Below are positions 1 to 12,342 of a DNA stretch of 64,000 bases, piece by piece. The DNA comes from Timema cristinae (lineage: Eukaryota; Arthropoda; Insecta; Phasmatodea; Timematidae). The stretch spans positions 50,620,587 to 50,684,586 of the forward strand of contig JBCFYV010000100.1 of the NCBI GenBank assembly GCA_039000515.1. Direction: 5' to 3'. The notes under the pieces are model-generated. The model was not told where the DNA came from. It saw only the letters and a list, made by a program, of their open reading frames with translations, and made no database searches. How positions within the stretch are numbered: the first letter of the stretch is position 1; every line of letters begins with the position of its first letter. Position numbers and translations under genes: made by a program.

Positions 1-78
1 AAGATTGTAAGCGCTGAGGATCGAACCTGGGACTTATGGATTTATAGCCAGAAACTCTGACAACTAGACCAGGCTGTA
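1..78 (-). mobile_element. tRNA-like SINE head, cut by the window edge
   Basis: Reverse complement has TCTAGTTGTCAGAGTTTC and AGTCCCAGGTTCGATCCTCA, that is A-box and B-box motifs. The rest lies outside the window. Confidence 0.5.
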
Positions 79-1049
79 TGGAAACATTTTGACAAGTTGG
101 GGGGAAAAAAAAGCTTAATTTTTTAGTAATAATGAATTTTTCACTATAGTTTGTAATATTTGTGATAAATATACTCCAAAATTAGTTTTGCTCCCCCCCC
201 CCCCCTTCCCCCAGAATAAAACCCCCAAAAACTGGACCAGGGTTTTAAATCCACTGGGTTTTCTCCCTAGTCTGTTTAACCCTATTACATTTTTACAAAT
301 TTGTTGACCTGAGTGTTATTTTATTTCATGCAATATACTGCGCTTAAGTGCAAAGAAGATTTTTTTAAAACGAAAATAAAAAAAGAAACAAGTTTCAATA
401 AGTTCTGAAAAATAGTTAATCTAACTTTATAAATGGTCATAACTAAAATCACTCTTTTTTATTTTTTATAAATCCTTAGCTATGTGGTTTCCAATAATCA
501 TTTTGCAGAGGCCCGCTTTAATTAAAAACACCCCCTTAAAAAATGATTAAAAATATTGATCTCTTAATATTACAATTGTTTTCTGATGTGTAAAAATTAG
601 ATATATTTAACTCCCTCCATTAGTCTATATGAGGGTACATGCCCCATATCTTGAAAACCACTGCCTTGATTCATTTTTTCAGCCGTTGCAAAAAATAAAT
701 TTTAAAAAAAATTACAAATCTATGACCACAAAGACGGCTGCATTTTCATTAGATTAACAAATTGTTTACCATTTTATTAACAAAATGACAACCAAACTTT
801 AATTCAACAGTTAACTTAGATCAACATATTAAAATATATAATAAAAGTGTAACAGACAATACTGATATATTGTAACAAATAACCAAATCCTTCACAATTT
901 AGTATGGTGCTAAAATTGAGCGAGTCAACAATTAAAACTATAAAAATCACTGGAATAAAAATGGCTCCCAAAAAAGGATATTTTTTTTTCTTGAGAATAC
1001 TTATCAATTTTATTTGAGGAAATCTGTCGAGTTGAGACAGTGACTCATA

Positions 1050-1209
1050 TTACTTGTTCTTGCACTTGTTCTGTTCGGGGAAGGCCTCCCTGGGAGGCAT
1101 GAGACTCAACATCATGATGTGCCTCGTATACGCCCTCGAGCTACGGAACGCTGCGTCAGTCCCGTGGATTCTATCCAGCACGCCTAAGACGCCGAAACAT
1201 TGGTTGAAC
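1050..1209 (-). CDS. FAXDC2: FAXDC2-like last coding exon
   Basis: The acceptor TTTGTTAG|G completes a Lys codon. The exon then reads FNQCFGVLGVLDRIHGTD, the conserved C-terminal block of the family (human FNQCYGVLGVLDHLHGTD). The coding part ends in a basic tail, KCKNK, and a TAA at 1050-1052. No frame problems are seen here. The tail carries lysines near its end, as ER membrane proteins often do (inference). Confidence 0.92.
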
Positions 1210-4200
1210 CTAACAAACAAGATTAACCAAGTATAATTTTGACTTTTAGCTATGGGCAGGGATGGGACCCTTTAATCCTCGAATATTTAAGGATATTTGA
1301 GCTTCAATAAAATATCAAATTTGAAATGTCTGAGAAAATAAATTACATTTTGCGTGTGTTGCATCATGTCTTACTACCTGTTCAGGTTATATGCCTATGG
1401 GTCAAGGATGACTAAAGTTGAATTTAAAAGAAGTGTAACTGCAGTTTCATGGAGGGAGAGTGTAAAACATTTTGGAAAAACCCACTCTCAGTATACTTGA
1501 CCGTAATCGAGTGTCTAGTATATCGCGAGAGTGACGTCTTGGACCATTCGACACACAAAGTGGGTGGATATGTTTTAGTTTTTCCATTAAGTCTATTCCT
1601 CCTCTTTCTGTTCATTAAATACAAAAGTTTGGTACCATTTTATTTCTATAATTAAAACATTAGGAATCTATAGCTGGGTAGGCTTGGTGAGAGTACCCAT
1701 AGCTTCAGTTAGGGAATGTTACCACCAAGAAAAGGTCTACCTGAGGACCAATAAGTGACAGCCCCCTACTCAGGTGTAGGCTACGACAGGCTTAGCAAGC
1801 CGGTGACCGAAACAAACCCCGACTCGAGAAAACAGTAAAATACCAAACTGGAGAACAGCAAGGGAGGCCAGAAATAAATGGGGAGGAGCATATAAGAGAA
1901 AGTGTTCAAGTGAGAGGAAGAAGAATGGAAGAAATTATAGGAGGAAAGTGAGGAGAGGGAGGCATTTTACTAAACTGACTCGGCCACAAGCTGGAAACAG
2001 TTGATGATGATGATGATGATGAGTTTGTGAGAAGAAACATGAATATTGACTGTAAGACATAGTACCAGGAAAATGGAGGCTATGGGGATGAAGTATGTGA
2101 GGAGCATGTTAGCTTATCAAGAGGGAATGAAACTATCCAGGAAAGAGTGGGGTACAGAGTGTACATGAGATAGTAAGAAAGTGTGCAAGTGAGAGGAGAA
2201 GAACGGAAGCAATCAAAGGATAGAGGAAGATGGAGGCAGAGGCTAGAAACAGTTGACGATGGTGAGTTTGGAGCTAATTGCACGTATCGATCGTACCTAA
2301 CAGGAAACAGCGCACTTACTTCAAGTGGTGGAAAGTCATGTGCCTCGGGCGAGGGAAGAAGGGGAGGTGGTAGCCTGAGTGAGCGTTGAGTGTTGAGAGG
2401 ATAGCGAGGGAGAACCAGAGCCAGGCGGTGGCGACATGTGACCCCATGATGAACAACCCCAGCAGCGGGGGGACCATGTTGGAGAACACGTGCTCGACCG
2501 GGTGGCAGTACACCGCGGTCACTGCGATTGGCGACGTCCACTCGTGGTGCCTCTTGTGAATGAAGCGGTACAGATACCGGCTATGCAGCAGCCTGAGGAC
2601 ATTCGTTTTTACTCCAGTCAGAAGTAAGCAAATTTTAGGAGGTCAGGCCAAAAACATTATAACCCTTATTTTATATTTAAAAAATGTGTCCGTACAGATT
2701 TCTAGTAGCTTACCTCTTGAACTAATTTTTTTTTAATAATCAGTCAATATTTGGAGGATAGCTAACACCAATGAATATTTTATTTATTTTTTATAGCTAG
2801 ATTTCAGGATTTTATAACGTTCAAATAGTTAAAATATCCCATCTAAAACTATGGAGGCCATCATGTTCTTGACCCGACTCCCTCATTTATTTTATTATCA
2901 GCCTGTGCAAGCCTTCTAGTCTTATTTTGAATCATGTTAGGATTCACGTTCGATTTGGAATTCAGTGTCGAAAACCATAAAATGATATGTTACATTTTCT
3001 CACTTTACAATTTTTTATTGATGAAGAGATCATGGGAACATGGAATTCTTAAGGATATTTGAGATTCAAGGCAACTTCAGATTAGAGACTCAAATCCTTG
3101 AGATTTTTATTTTTATTTTCAATATTTCAGGTGAAATTAGTTTAAGAGCTCTAAAACTGTGGTTTAGAACAAACATAATGATAGTAAAAGCTCAACAACC
3201 AAGCCACAAATAAATAATTTAGCGCTTAAATGATTGTATGAATGTTACACTGAATGGATTATAAGAATGTTTTATCAATAAATAAATAAATGTGGTTAAA
3301 TGTTGTAAACGAATGTGTGAACAAGAGAAACATTAAAAGTTTTAATAATATAAGAGCATGTAAGACTGTGTATGGATATCGTTGAAGTGAAGGGAGTGTG
3401 AAAGACTAGGGAAGTGTGGGGAAAGTTAGTAAGGATGGATTAAGTACGGAGTTGTTTTTTGAGCTACATGCACAGTTTCTTGCATAAATCATAATTGAAC
3501 GGCGTGATTAGGTATGTATGTGTATATGTTTATCAATTTTCATTTTTGTATAATCATTTGGTCACTGGGCTAACGAAATCGAGTATGTCCGCTCGGTTGA
3601 CGAGTTCCATATTTTAACCGAATAAAGAGTAACAGAAATTCAAATAAGGCTCATTGTTAAACATTTTAAATATGTTTTGAGAGTAGTTTTAGTATGCTAT
3701 GAAATAACAAGAGTCACAATATTTGTACATGTCTAAAGATGAGCTCAACGTCTTTATGTGCGACACAAGCAAAGTTTTGGTGCAGCCCACCTGTGTGAGT
3801 AGTAGAAACCAATCTCTTCCATGAGGATATGGACGCCATTTCTGCCAGCACCCAGTGGAAGGTGGGGAGTTCCCTGATTGGTGGGAACCCCCTCCATTCC
3901 ATTAGGCGGTAGCTGAGAAAAGACACAGGGAGCCCCACGACCACTTGGTTGAACAGCACCCAGCCAATCACCTGCACGTGATATGCAATTGTTTTAACAC
4001 TTAACAATCATATACACTAATTTATGCATATGTATATCTAAGGCTGCTGATAATAAGGATATCAAGGTTTGAATCTCAGTCGGATGTCTGAAATGTTTTT
4101 TTAAAATGATTTTTCACTTTCTCTCCATAAATGCGGGTATACTTTCTTTTAATTCCACTTTACTCATCTGACACATTCGCAAGATTGGTGTATCCACGCA

Positions 4201-7200
4201 AAAGAGAAAAGGGTAAAGAAACATAGTGGGAAAAAAAAAGTTTTATGTACGTGAATTATTAGCCAAAATTGCCAAAGATTGTTTATACAGTAGACCTACA
4301 TATTTTCCAGAGTGTATTTAGGAAATGATATTAACATCCAAGTGCATTATTACAGACTATTTTTATGTAGTTCAATGGGGTAGTATAATGTTAGAGGCTA
4401 TAAGAGAAGAAGATCAACCCTACCTTTTGAAAGATTATAAAGTAGAGCAGCATACCTTGTGATAGATCAAAGAATTAAATCAGCGCTACCCTGTGATGGT
4501 TTGTCATAAAAGCAGATTAGCACTACCTTATGATAGGCCTATATTGTTATCAGAAGCGGATTCACACTATAGGCCCACTAGGCACAGGCCTAGGGGCGGA
4601 GGCTTTAGGGGGCGGAGTATCTTGGGTAACAGTATTTTTATTTTAATATTTTGTTTTTAATAATTATGTTTAAAAATTATTGACTAACATTATTGAAATA
4701 GTTCAAGTTAAAGTCAGAACCACAATATTTATTTTTAAATAACTGTTCTTTGCAATTACTTTGTAAATGATGTTAGTCTCTCCCCTTCATAATGTTAACT
4801 CAAGCTACTGTAGGGAATGTACTGTACATGCTTGATTATCTTTCGGACAAATCTTTTCTCGGATACTAACACCCCCCCCCCCCCCCACCTATTTCCTCTG
4901 AAACTTCCTAAAACCCTTGACGAAAAATTGGGAGGTTGGAAAAAGGGGATGGGGGGAGGGGGTTGCGCATAATATAATTGTGCCTAGGGGCGCAAAAACT
5001 TTAAATCCACCACTGATTGACATACTGTCTGAAGATTGGCTGCACATTGTAAAAGTATAGTATTGGTATATTGAGTGTACACGCCAGTGTTACCTTCAGT
5101 AGCCGAGCAGTGTCGACAGGTTCATTAGTACCAGGTTGGATCTTGTACGGCGCAAAGCCGCTGGTTTGTTAGTCACATCCAGAAGAGTATATATGCCACC
5201 AAATGTCCAGTATACGCACATGGTAAGCGCAGTAGTGCCTGAACACGAGAGAGAGGTATGTGTTTTTATAACGCTAAGTATAATTATTACAACATAATTT
5301 AGTTAAGCAAACCAACCACTAGGCCACGCCTTAACTACGGTAATTATTCTATTTTCCCAAAGAGTAAATTTCCATCTTTCTTGATAATTAATGGTGATTA
5401 AATTATTATAAATCTTATCATACAATATCCTTTTTTTAAGCAAGTTGTGTTGCGAGTTTCACATTCCCTTCTGATGGAATGAAATTTATGTCAGGGGGCC
5501 GAGGATTAACGATTAATTTTTTTCAAGAGGCAGCCATTACCTCTTGTCTAATGGCAGCAATGTAAAGTGTGAACTATGTTATTATTTTCATTATAGCAGC
5601 CAGATATTTTTCCATCCATTTTTTCTGTACCTTCTTATAAATAAAGCATAATCCTTACTATAGTAACCTCATACTCTGTAGATTGGGCCATCAATAACAA
5701 GGTTGACAATTTGGCATCGTGGTTCCCACTCCTGACTTCAATAACTATCCCCAGAACACCAACACAATGTAACTCTTATATGTCTTGTTCGAGCTGTATT
5801 GTCTTCCTAGGTTAAGCGTTATCTGTGAGGTGATATGTGTACTTAATTTATATGGTATGTAATTAATATATTTCTCAAATATATTATTTGTCTAACAGGA
5901 AATGTCTTCTATAGCCTCACCATATATCCACAGTGTGATTGGATCTTCCCCTACGGTATCCAAGAAGCGATCCCACAGCGCCTGCCAAAAATCCCCAGAT
6001 GCTCCCCAAAATCTCTGGAGATGCCTGAATTGGAATTGAAAACATTGATCAAGACGTGAATGCAGGAAGTGTGTGAAAAGGCCGGTGGTTGTGCAGTTTT
6101 TACAGTAAAATCTTTTTTTTTTTTGGTCAAAATAAATAAAATATTTCTCTGATAGAAACCTAGAGTGATATCAACAGTTGCTGAATACCTGCCACGACTG
6201 TGCAGAGTTTTTACACTATCTTATTGTAGGCCTACATTTCCAAGCCATAATGCAATTATTCATTTTATTACTTTATTTTTATAATTGTTAGTGTAATTTT
6301 AATGTCCTTAAAGACATGACTGTTGAAACTATTTAAGTGATTTTTTATACTAGGCCCTATATTTTTTAGTGTTGATATTATTTTTAAATTGTTTTTTTAA
6401 GTGTTATTTATAATTTAAAAACTGTTATTCTACTTTTATTAACTTTTTTTTTTCTAATAGTATACTTTTTTTTTATAAAAATGAGTGTTATTCATATTTT
6501 AAGAACATGAGTTCTTGTATATTTTTTAAATATGAAATTTTAAAGATGTGATACCTATAACATTTAAAATAAACAAATATATACTCTTAACATTTTAAAA
6601 TTATGAATATATTCAAACTTGACTTGAACTCGGGAGCTTTTAAAATACTCGACTTGAGTTTGAATCGAATGAAAGAACCCATGCTTGCAGAACCCTAGTC
6701 ATGAGCATGGAGATATTAGATAGGAACTTTTTTAAATTAAGAGAAAAAATTGTTATTAAATTCTCAGTACCCCTTGACAGATATTCAACCACTGTTAATA
6801 TCGCCACGTGAAGAAAATTAAACTCTATGTTTGTATAGAAGCAATATTTGATTGATTTTGACCAAAAAAGTTTTAGATAAAAACTGCAAAAAAACTGACC
6901 TTTTCATATATACCCTACATCACAACCTTAAAACTTAATAACCATAGTGGTATAAAATTGTGAGTAGGATGATTAATCTAAATTAAGGTGTATCCTATAG
7001 TGGTTTGTATTTTATGCAGACGTCCGTGAAGTTGGCCCCCCACTTTTTAAAAATTCAAGTTTTTATGATTGCAATCGTTTGTTCAGCAAAGATATTCGTT
7101 TGTTCTGTTTTGATAAGCCCACAAATGATATGTTTATATTGGGGGGCTAACTTCACAGTAGTCCCTTCTCCCCATTTTGGAAAATTGACATTTTTATGGT

Positions 7201-8721
7201 TGTGATAATTTGTTCCAGATTGTTCAGCAAAATTTTTTGTATGTTTCGCATTTGTTCTTGCACAAATGGGACGTGAACTTGTGATACTTTGCTTAATGAG
7301 TTTTCAAAAGTGGGGGGATAGGGGGGGCTATCGTGAAGTTGGCCCCTCATGAGTAAGCAAAGTGTTTCAAGTTCACGTCCCATTTGTGCAAGAACAAATG
7401 CAGATCCAACTAAACTTTTTGCGCAACAAACGAGGAATGAACAATCGCGACCATAAAAATGTCAATTTTCCAAAGTGGGGGGCCACCATGAAGTTTCCCC
7501 TCCCACCCCACTCACCCCTCCAATGTAAACATACCATTTGTGGGTTTATCAAAACAGAACAGACGAAAATTTTTGTGGAACAATCTGGAACAAACGATTG
7601 CGATCATAAAATCTTGAATTTTTAAAAGTGTGTGTGGGGGGGGGAGGTGGGGTTCAACTTCATGGAGTTTTATGCAGCCTTCTTAGGTGCATATTCAGCA
7701 GATAAACTTTATTTTCACATTTAATTTTATTCAAAATTAATTTTACAAGAGACAAATAAATTACTTGGAAATATATCATAAAGTATTAAATATTTTATAA
7801 GATATTACTGAGAGTAAATATTTCCTTAGAAAACTCAATTCTATCTTTTTTTTTTAAAAAAAAAGCTAGCCATGTTTTATTTCATAATCTTAGATTTTTT
7901 AGACAATTTACAACTATTCCAAACACTTATAATCTGGATACTAGAAAACAATTTTCTTATTTTATGTTAAATAGAAAGGTTTTAATTTAATTTTGAAAAT
8001 TGTATGATACAGAAATGAACCCTTGAAGTTATTGTAAAGTTTAGATAACACCAAAGTTGAGGTTTTGATAACTAATATTGCTAGACACATTTAAATAGAT
8101 GCAGCATTGAGTCCAAACACCATTTTGTTTGTTTATACCTTGAACGCAAGTTGTGTCTTGTTAGTGAAGTTTAACTTTCTCAAAGTTTTCTTTCATAAGC
8201 AGAATTTGTTAAGCTTAAAATATCCTTTGAAAGGAAGGTATGTATCAAAATTTATATTTTATTTAAGTACCATTTGACTTACACAGAAATTTTGGAACAA
8301 ATTACCCATTTAAGTTGAAGACTTACTGTGAATAAATAAATATCAAAACCATGCTTGATATTTTTTAATATGGTACTTTATTTTTAAGCAATTAACGTAC
8401 CTAAGATATTAAGGACCTCAAAATTAGCCACTTAAAGTGAAATACAAACTAATAGCTCTTTAACCTGAAGTATATAGGATATTCACAAACAAATCCCTAG
8501 GAGATTTTTCATGGTGACAAAAGTTGACACCTTAACACACTCATTCGCGACAGAACTTACCATGTGAGTGTATTCCTGAATGCAGCGAAGCCGATGAGAG
8601 CAGAGCTGATGACAAATAGCACACTTCGAAGTGATGACAACAAGGTAGGCTGAGCGGCGACCGCCTCGTCGGGGGACTTCTTGCCGGCCATCAAGCTGCC
8701 TGCTGCTTGAAACTCAGTCAT
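1050..8721 (-). CDS. FAXDC2: FAXDC2-like fatty acid hydroxylase (six coding exons)
   Basis: Integral membrane di-iron oxygenase of the fatty acid hydroxylase/C4-sterol methyl oxidase superfamily, expected in the endoplasmic reticulum. Coding exons on the minus strand are 8561-8721, 5921-6024, 5094-5238, 3791-3971, 2320-2592 and 1050-1209. All have GT/AG borders and phases that join, giving about 341 aa against roughly 333 in human FAXDC2. Histidine boxes are visible: SHRLLH near residue 196, HKRHH near 210, HPVEH near 228 and FHHLK near 285. Other family motifs are ELPTFHW, NAHSGYHLPF and FNQCFGVLGVLD. The start ATG (8719-8721) lies 8 nt inside an exon whose acceptor is at 8729/8730, so a non-coding 5' exon lies further right. 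Two exons each lack one base, and a third has a deletion and an insertion that cancel. The family call is firm. The substrate is not known from sequence. Confidence 0.93.
1362..1566 (-). mobile_element. SINE family A, degraded
   Basis: Reverse strand: GCATCATGTCTTACTACCTG tail, GGAGGGAGAGTGTAAAACAT body, B box eroded. It lies in the last hydroxylase intron and explains the opposed small open frames there. Confidence 0.75.
1735..1835 (+). mobile_element. SINE family C body fragment
   Basis: TAGGCTACGACAGGCTTAGC and AAGCCGGTGACCGAAACAAA match the middle of family C. Truncated at both ends. It abuts a LINE family 2 tail. Confidence 0.5.
1885..2030 (+). mobile_element. LINE 3' end fragment (family 2)
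   Basis: AAGTGTTCAAGTGAGAGGAA-GAAGAATGG-type sequence ending CCACAAGCTGGAAACAGTTG and (ATG)n. It matches the tails at 2160-2265, 25205-25465 and 38440-38630. Downstream of the hydroxylase exon 5 in the last intron. Confidence 0.65.
2160..2268 (+). mobile_element. LINE 3' end fragment (family 2)
   Basis: AAAGTGTGCAAGTGAGAGGA followed by GAAGAACGGAAGCAATCAAA, then GGCTAGAAACAGTTGACGAT. A second copy of the family 2 tail, very close to hydroxylase exon 5. Confidence 0.65.
2320..2592 (-). CDS. FAXDC2: FAXDC2-like coding exon 5 (histidine boxes)
   Basis: The exon runs from TCCTCAG|G to GAA|GTAAGT. It carries the catalytic core: HKRHHEWTSP, HPVEHVFSNM, a hydrophobic pair of helices, then AHSGYHLPF. 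Near its end the family pattern SPEAHD is read as RPRHMT because a 1-base deletion (about 2351-2355) is followed by a 1-base insertion (about 2329-2333). The frame is back in time for FHHLK. The affected stretch includes a metal-ligand histidine, so as written the third box is damaged. Confidence 0.92.
3035..3275. repeat. Dispersed repeat, copy 1
   Basis: TTCTTAAGGATATTTGAGATTC through CTGAATGGATTATAAGAATG. It matches 42360-42610 over most of its length, and a shorter piece occurs near 1270-1330. No coding content. Confidence 0.6.
3791..3971 (-). CDS. FAXDC2: FAXDC2-like coding exon 4 (1-base deletion)
   Basis: The acceptor is GTGCAG|GTG and the donor CACAG|GTGGGC. It encodes VIGWVLFNQVVVGLPVSF and then ELPTFHWVLAEMA. 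About 45 nt before the donor, near 3833-3837, the conserved reading moves one frame over to VHILMEEIGFYYSH. A single missing base explains this. Counting it, the exon ends in phase 2 exactly as exon 5 needs, rebuilding the first histidine box across the junction. Confidence 0.88.
4551..5015. mobile_element. Small hAT-like non-autonomous element
   Basis: Left end CAGAAGCGGATTCACACT and right end (reverse complement) CAGTGGTGGATTTAAAGT, imperfect inverted ends. The flanks ATTGTTAT and ATTGACAT match at 6 of 8. It contains homopolymer C and G runs and the words AGGCCTAGGGGCG and GCCTAGGGGCGC near the two ends. It lies in the hydroxylase intron between coding exons 3 and 4. No coding potential. 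Confidence 0.6.
5094..5238 (-). CDS. FAXDC2: FAXDC2-like coding exon 3 (1-base deletion)
   Basis: The exon runs from GTTCAG|GC to AAG|GTAACA. The first half reads TTALTMCVYWTFGGIYTLLD, then VTNKP, a membrane helix matching human FAXDC2. After about 5153-5158 the reading continues one frame away as FAPYKIQPGTNEPVDTARLL. The observed frame hits a stop within the exon. One extra base restores both the frame and the phase-0 exit to exon 4. Confidence 0.85.
5921..6024 (-). CDS. FAXDC2: FAXDC2-like coding exon 2
   Basis: A 104-nt exon too short to show as an open frame. It is bounded by TTCAG at the 5' end and G|GTGAGG at the 3' end. It completes the Trp codon of exon 1 and reads HLQRFWGASGDFWQALWDRF, matching the family segment HLQKFWGASGYFWQ. 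It ends in phase 1 within a Gly codon finished by the next exon. Confidence 0.88.
7015..7676. repeat. Long palindrome (fold-back element)
   Basis: The outer arms 7015-7281 and 7368-7676 are imperfect reverse complements along most of their length (for example GAAGTTGGCCCCCCACTTTT against AACCCCACC-type partners; TGTTCTGTTTTGATAAGCCC against its reverse near 7550). The innermost 33 bp (7249-7281 and 7368-7400) are perfect, including GCACAAATGGGACGTGAACT. The loop is about 86 bp. Runs of G and C sit in the arms. It lies in the hydroxylase intron between coding exons 1 and 2. Confidence 0.88.
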
Positions 8722-8729
8722 AGTCGAAT
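8561..8729 (-). CDS. FAXDC2: FAXDC2-like coding exon 1
   Basis: The exon begins after a TTTCAG acceptor, with the ATG 8 nt inside, and ends at ATG|GTAAGT in phase 2. It encodes about 53 residues: a polar start (MTEFQAAGSLMAGKK) and then a hydrophobic helix (LRSVLFVISSALIGFAAF) running into FRNTLTW. Human FAXDC2 has a similar ARNSVTW at the same place. A second in-frame Met (MAGKK) could also be the start. The upstream acceptor shows that the 5' UTR is spliced. Confidence 0.85.
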
Positions 8730-10956
8730 CTGAAATCACAAGGATCAATCGCAACCAAATGTTAGGTGTTTTAGTTGTTAAGTTGCAGTACAGGGTGTCT
8801 AACGTATTATACAAACCATATTTCATAACTTTTTCATAACCTATGGAAGGAAATGTACCCAAATTTTGTGGAGGGAAAGTGGTAAACAATTTAGGAAAAA
8901 AACATACTCTCTACACTTGAGCGGTATAGAAGCAGGTAGAAGGAATATAAGTGGCACGCAATAAAAGTTTGAGCATATAACTTAAACTAGTAAGATGCGG
9001 TGCTATAAAGAAAGTTTTGAACACAGAACATCAGTAGGTGTTATATACTAATATCTTTGGTGTGAAAATAAAAATTAAAAAGCAGAACCCTTATTTAAAA
9101 AAAAAATCCAATACCTCTGCAAGTTTATAAAGGCCTTAAGTAAATACAGGCTTTTCCATTTAAGACATGTTACAATTGGCATGTACTTCGATTGCCAACA
9201 GTTTCATTTAGAATGGGAAAGAGGGGGCCTACCTTAGTACTAGATTTGTATAGATTGGCAGGCACAAGCTATAGATTGAACTATGCATAGCATAATTCTA
9301 CTCCAGGATACTTCATTAATAAGTTTTAATATTAGATTATATCTAAGGATAACTGCACAAATTTCCATGATAAAGCTAGAATTCTGATCAGAGAAAAATA
9401 ATATTTCGAAGATGTTTGAACAATGTATTTATTTTTTAAATTATATTTAGTCCAAAGTATACTTCAACAAAATTTGGAACAAACTTGTTAATGGACAAAC
9501 CTAATTCGGCATTTTAAATTGTAATGTTGGGGTGTTCAAAAGAAGAAAAATATTTAATAGCCTTGTATTTTTCATTAAAAAAACAATTATTTGTCTCATA
9601 GTATGAATCAAATATTATGTGAAATGAAAATGCCTTTTTTTTTCCCCTTAAGATTTATTTGAATCTATATTTGTAAAAAAGTCTTCCTCTTGTACAGTAA
9701 TTATTTTACGTTTTGTTTTTATAAATACATACAATTACATAGAATGTTTCCCCACATTTGTATTAATACAATTATTAATTGGTCGACCCATTAGAAAAAA
9801 AAAATCACACAAACATGTGATAATGTAAATAAAATAAAAATATATTCTACTTACATTTCGAATGCCTCTTTTTTTTGTTTCCTCTATTTTTATTTCGCCT
9901 CATTTTAAAACTCATTCACTACTCACTTATCCCCCAGAAAAAATTAAATCAAGAAGAAAAATATCTTTCTCAAGATGAGACGTATTTAGACGTTTTATTT
10001 AACACGAGAGCGAAACGCCCGCCTTTGTCGATTCTAATTTTAAAAATAATCTGTCAAGAAAACATTCCTTTCACGCGAGCACTCATGTCTTAGTTCCGAA
10101 CATAAAGTTCAAACAAAACAATGAATTGTTGATAGATTTTAAATCGTCAAATATATTATGACGCGCGCACAAATACATAAAATAAATGCACAGCTGATAA
10201 GAGCTTCATTCCCTCGTGAAATACAGCTGTTCACAAATCAAAAGTAGAACAAATGAGCGACGAAAAGCAAGCGGGTTGCTTTATTGAAATAACGGGACAA
10301 CTTCTTAGGAAAACTCAACAGATTATGCCGTTATTTTACAAGTTTGGTAAACCGGTGTAACTTAAAGTGAAACCTGGACTAATGCGAAATATATGTTCTG
10401 CAAGTTTATACATTATTTAAAAAAGAAGTTATATATGATGTAATACTTGTCAAGTTTAGATTCAATCAAAGCAAGGAGCGTTTTATATACGACCTTCTCA
10501 AGGGTAAACTAACGCGCAGTATTATCATAATACGAATAATATATACCGGTACAATTATCATCTTGTTGACATAATATCATTAATATGTCTGCCAGACTTT
10601 ATAGCACCTTACCTACAGTCTTATTGTCATATAAAGAGTCTTACCTAAGAGAAAAGTTACAAGATTTTTCAAGTATTCATACGTCAAGTCGTGTTATTTG
10701 TAGCCGTCACTTTTAATAGATGTTATCAATATAATACCTGTCCTATACAATAACAATAATGGATTAGTAAAATATTATTAAAGTTGACCACAAATAATGA
10801 AAGAAAGATGTTTGTATTTTCTAAAAGAGTATTCTTATGAAAATTGTTCTGTACCCTGTCTATACTAGAAAGGACTTTAGGGTTGTGGGGATTTAAACTT
10901 AGAAAAAAAAAAGATCTAAATGTGTTAACGACGAGAGAGGTTTTTTTTTTTGCGGA

Positions 10957-11115
10957 GATACTCCCACATTTGCGTGAGAAGGGAGTGGGAAACCATCCAG
11001 AAAAGACCACTTTCATTTCACCCGACCAGGATTCGAACCCCAATCTCTCCGTAAACAGCCAGTCCAGTCTAATGCGAGAGTGACGCGATAGATTATTCGA
11101 CCACCGAAACGAGTG
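10957..11115 (-). mobile_element. SINE family A, 3'-truncated (cluster member 1)
   Basis: Reverse strand body TTGCGTGAGAAGGGAGTGGG, B box GGATTCGAACCCCAATCTCT, head TTCGACCACCGAAACGAGTG. First of three same-direction copies in 0.7 kb. Confidence 0.82.
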
Positions 11116-11137
11116 GCTAGATATTTTAATTTCTTTT

Positions 11138-11385
11138 AATCACCACGTCTTACTACCTGGTCAGGTTATACTCAATTTACTAACTACGCAAGTGACTCAA
11201 GGATGAGAAAGGTTGAATTTAATGAAAGTGTACCCGTATTTACACGGAGGGAAAGTAGAAAAACATATAGAAAAAAAACCTCAGGATATCCGACCTGAAT
11301 TCAAACCTTGATCTCCCCGTTATCGGCATTATAGTATATTTCGAGAGTGACGCTTTAGACCATTCGACCACCGATGCCGTTGGTA
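11138..11385 (-). mobile_element. SINE family A (cluster member 2)
   Basis: Tail ACCACGTCTTACTACCTGGT, body TACACGGAGGGAAAGTAGAA, B box AATTCAAACCTTGATCTCCC and head CATTCGACCACCGATGCCG. Near complete. Confidence 0.85.
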
Positions 11386-11451
11386 TGACTATAGAGTTCG
11401 AGTCTGCCTGTGGTCTCCTTTCGAAACAATAAAAAAGTGAGTTTTTGTACA

Positions 11452-11662
11452 TTACATCCGTTTGGGATGTCCGCATATTTACGCTAGTGAATTAGAAATG
11501 CGAAAGGTAGAATTTTAGAGGAACTGTAGCCACATTTGCGTGAAAGGAAATTAGGAAACCATATAGGAAATTCAATCTCAGTTCACTCGACCGAGATTAA
11601 AGCCCCGATCTCCTAATCACCGGCAAACCAGTCTATTGAGATAGTGACGCCTTAAACTGTTG
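11452..11662 (-). mobile_element. SINE family A (cluster member 3)
   Basis: Degraded copy: TTTGCGTGAAAGGAAATTAG body, AGATTAAAGCCCCGATCTCC B box, head fading after GATAGTGACGCC. Confidence 0.75.
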
Positions 11663-12342
11663 TTTCCTAAACTGTGAGACGCGTACTCCAAGGGGTACGT
11701 GACTGAGTTTTTTTTGCTGATCATAACAATTTTTTAAATAAGTTATTAAATTCGATAAGCAAATGATCAGGTTATAACGATATGTAATTAACTTTTATAA
11801 GCTTTTTTACCCCCTTTGTCACGGCTTTAGCTTTCCTTATTAAAATTTCAACCCCCATTATTTAAATCAATACTTTACAAGATAGCAGTTTTTTTTTAAA
11901 TTTTGTTTGTTATGATAAGATCGAAGGAGGAACGTTTGCTAGGCTATAGCCCCAAAAAGGGGAATAGTACGCTACTTGCGTAAGTGTGGGGGAAGCTGCC
12001 TTTAGACCAGTGGTTACCAACCGGTGGTCCGCGAGTCAAAGTGCCCACCCACGCGCGTTCTGAAAGACGTAAACAGCGGAGCAATTAATTATGAGAACGA
12101 CTGAGCCACTTAAATGTGACAGGAAACCTATTTCGAAGGTCAAGATGCTGCGCGTGCTTGCATTGCACATGGGTTTCGAAAGTCAAGGTAGCTGTGCAAT
12201 CTCTGTGCTTTGCACGTGTATACGACGGTGTGGCCGTAAACGAGTGTTGGAACTTTTCTTTATCCCTTATCTTCAACTCTTGAAGCCCTCCTAACACAAC
12301 CACTCTTTGTAGACGCCGCTGCATAGTCGTCATTAGTTTATA

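Noticed and set aside
2080..2541. 153-codon minus-strand open frame
   Set aside because: It overlaps hydroxylase exon 5 mostly in the wrong frame and then runs into intron. Only a short middle part (SPEAHD) is real, owing to the indel pair.
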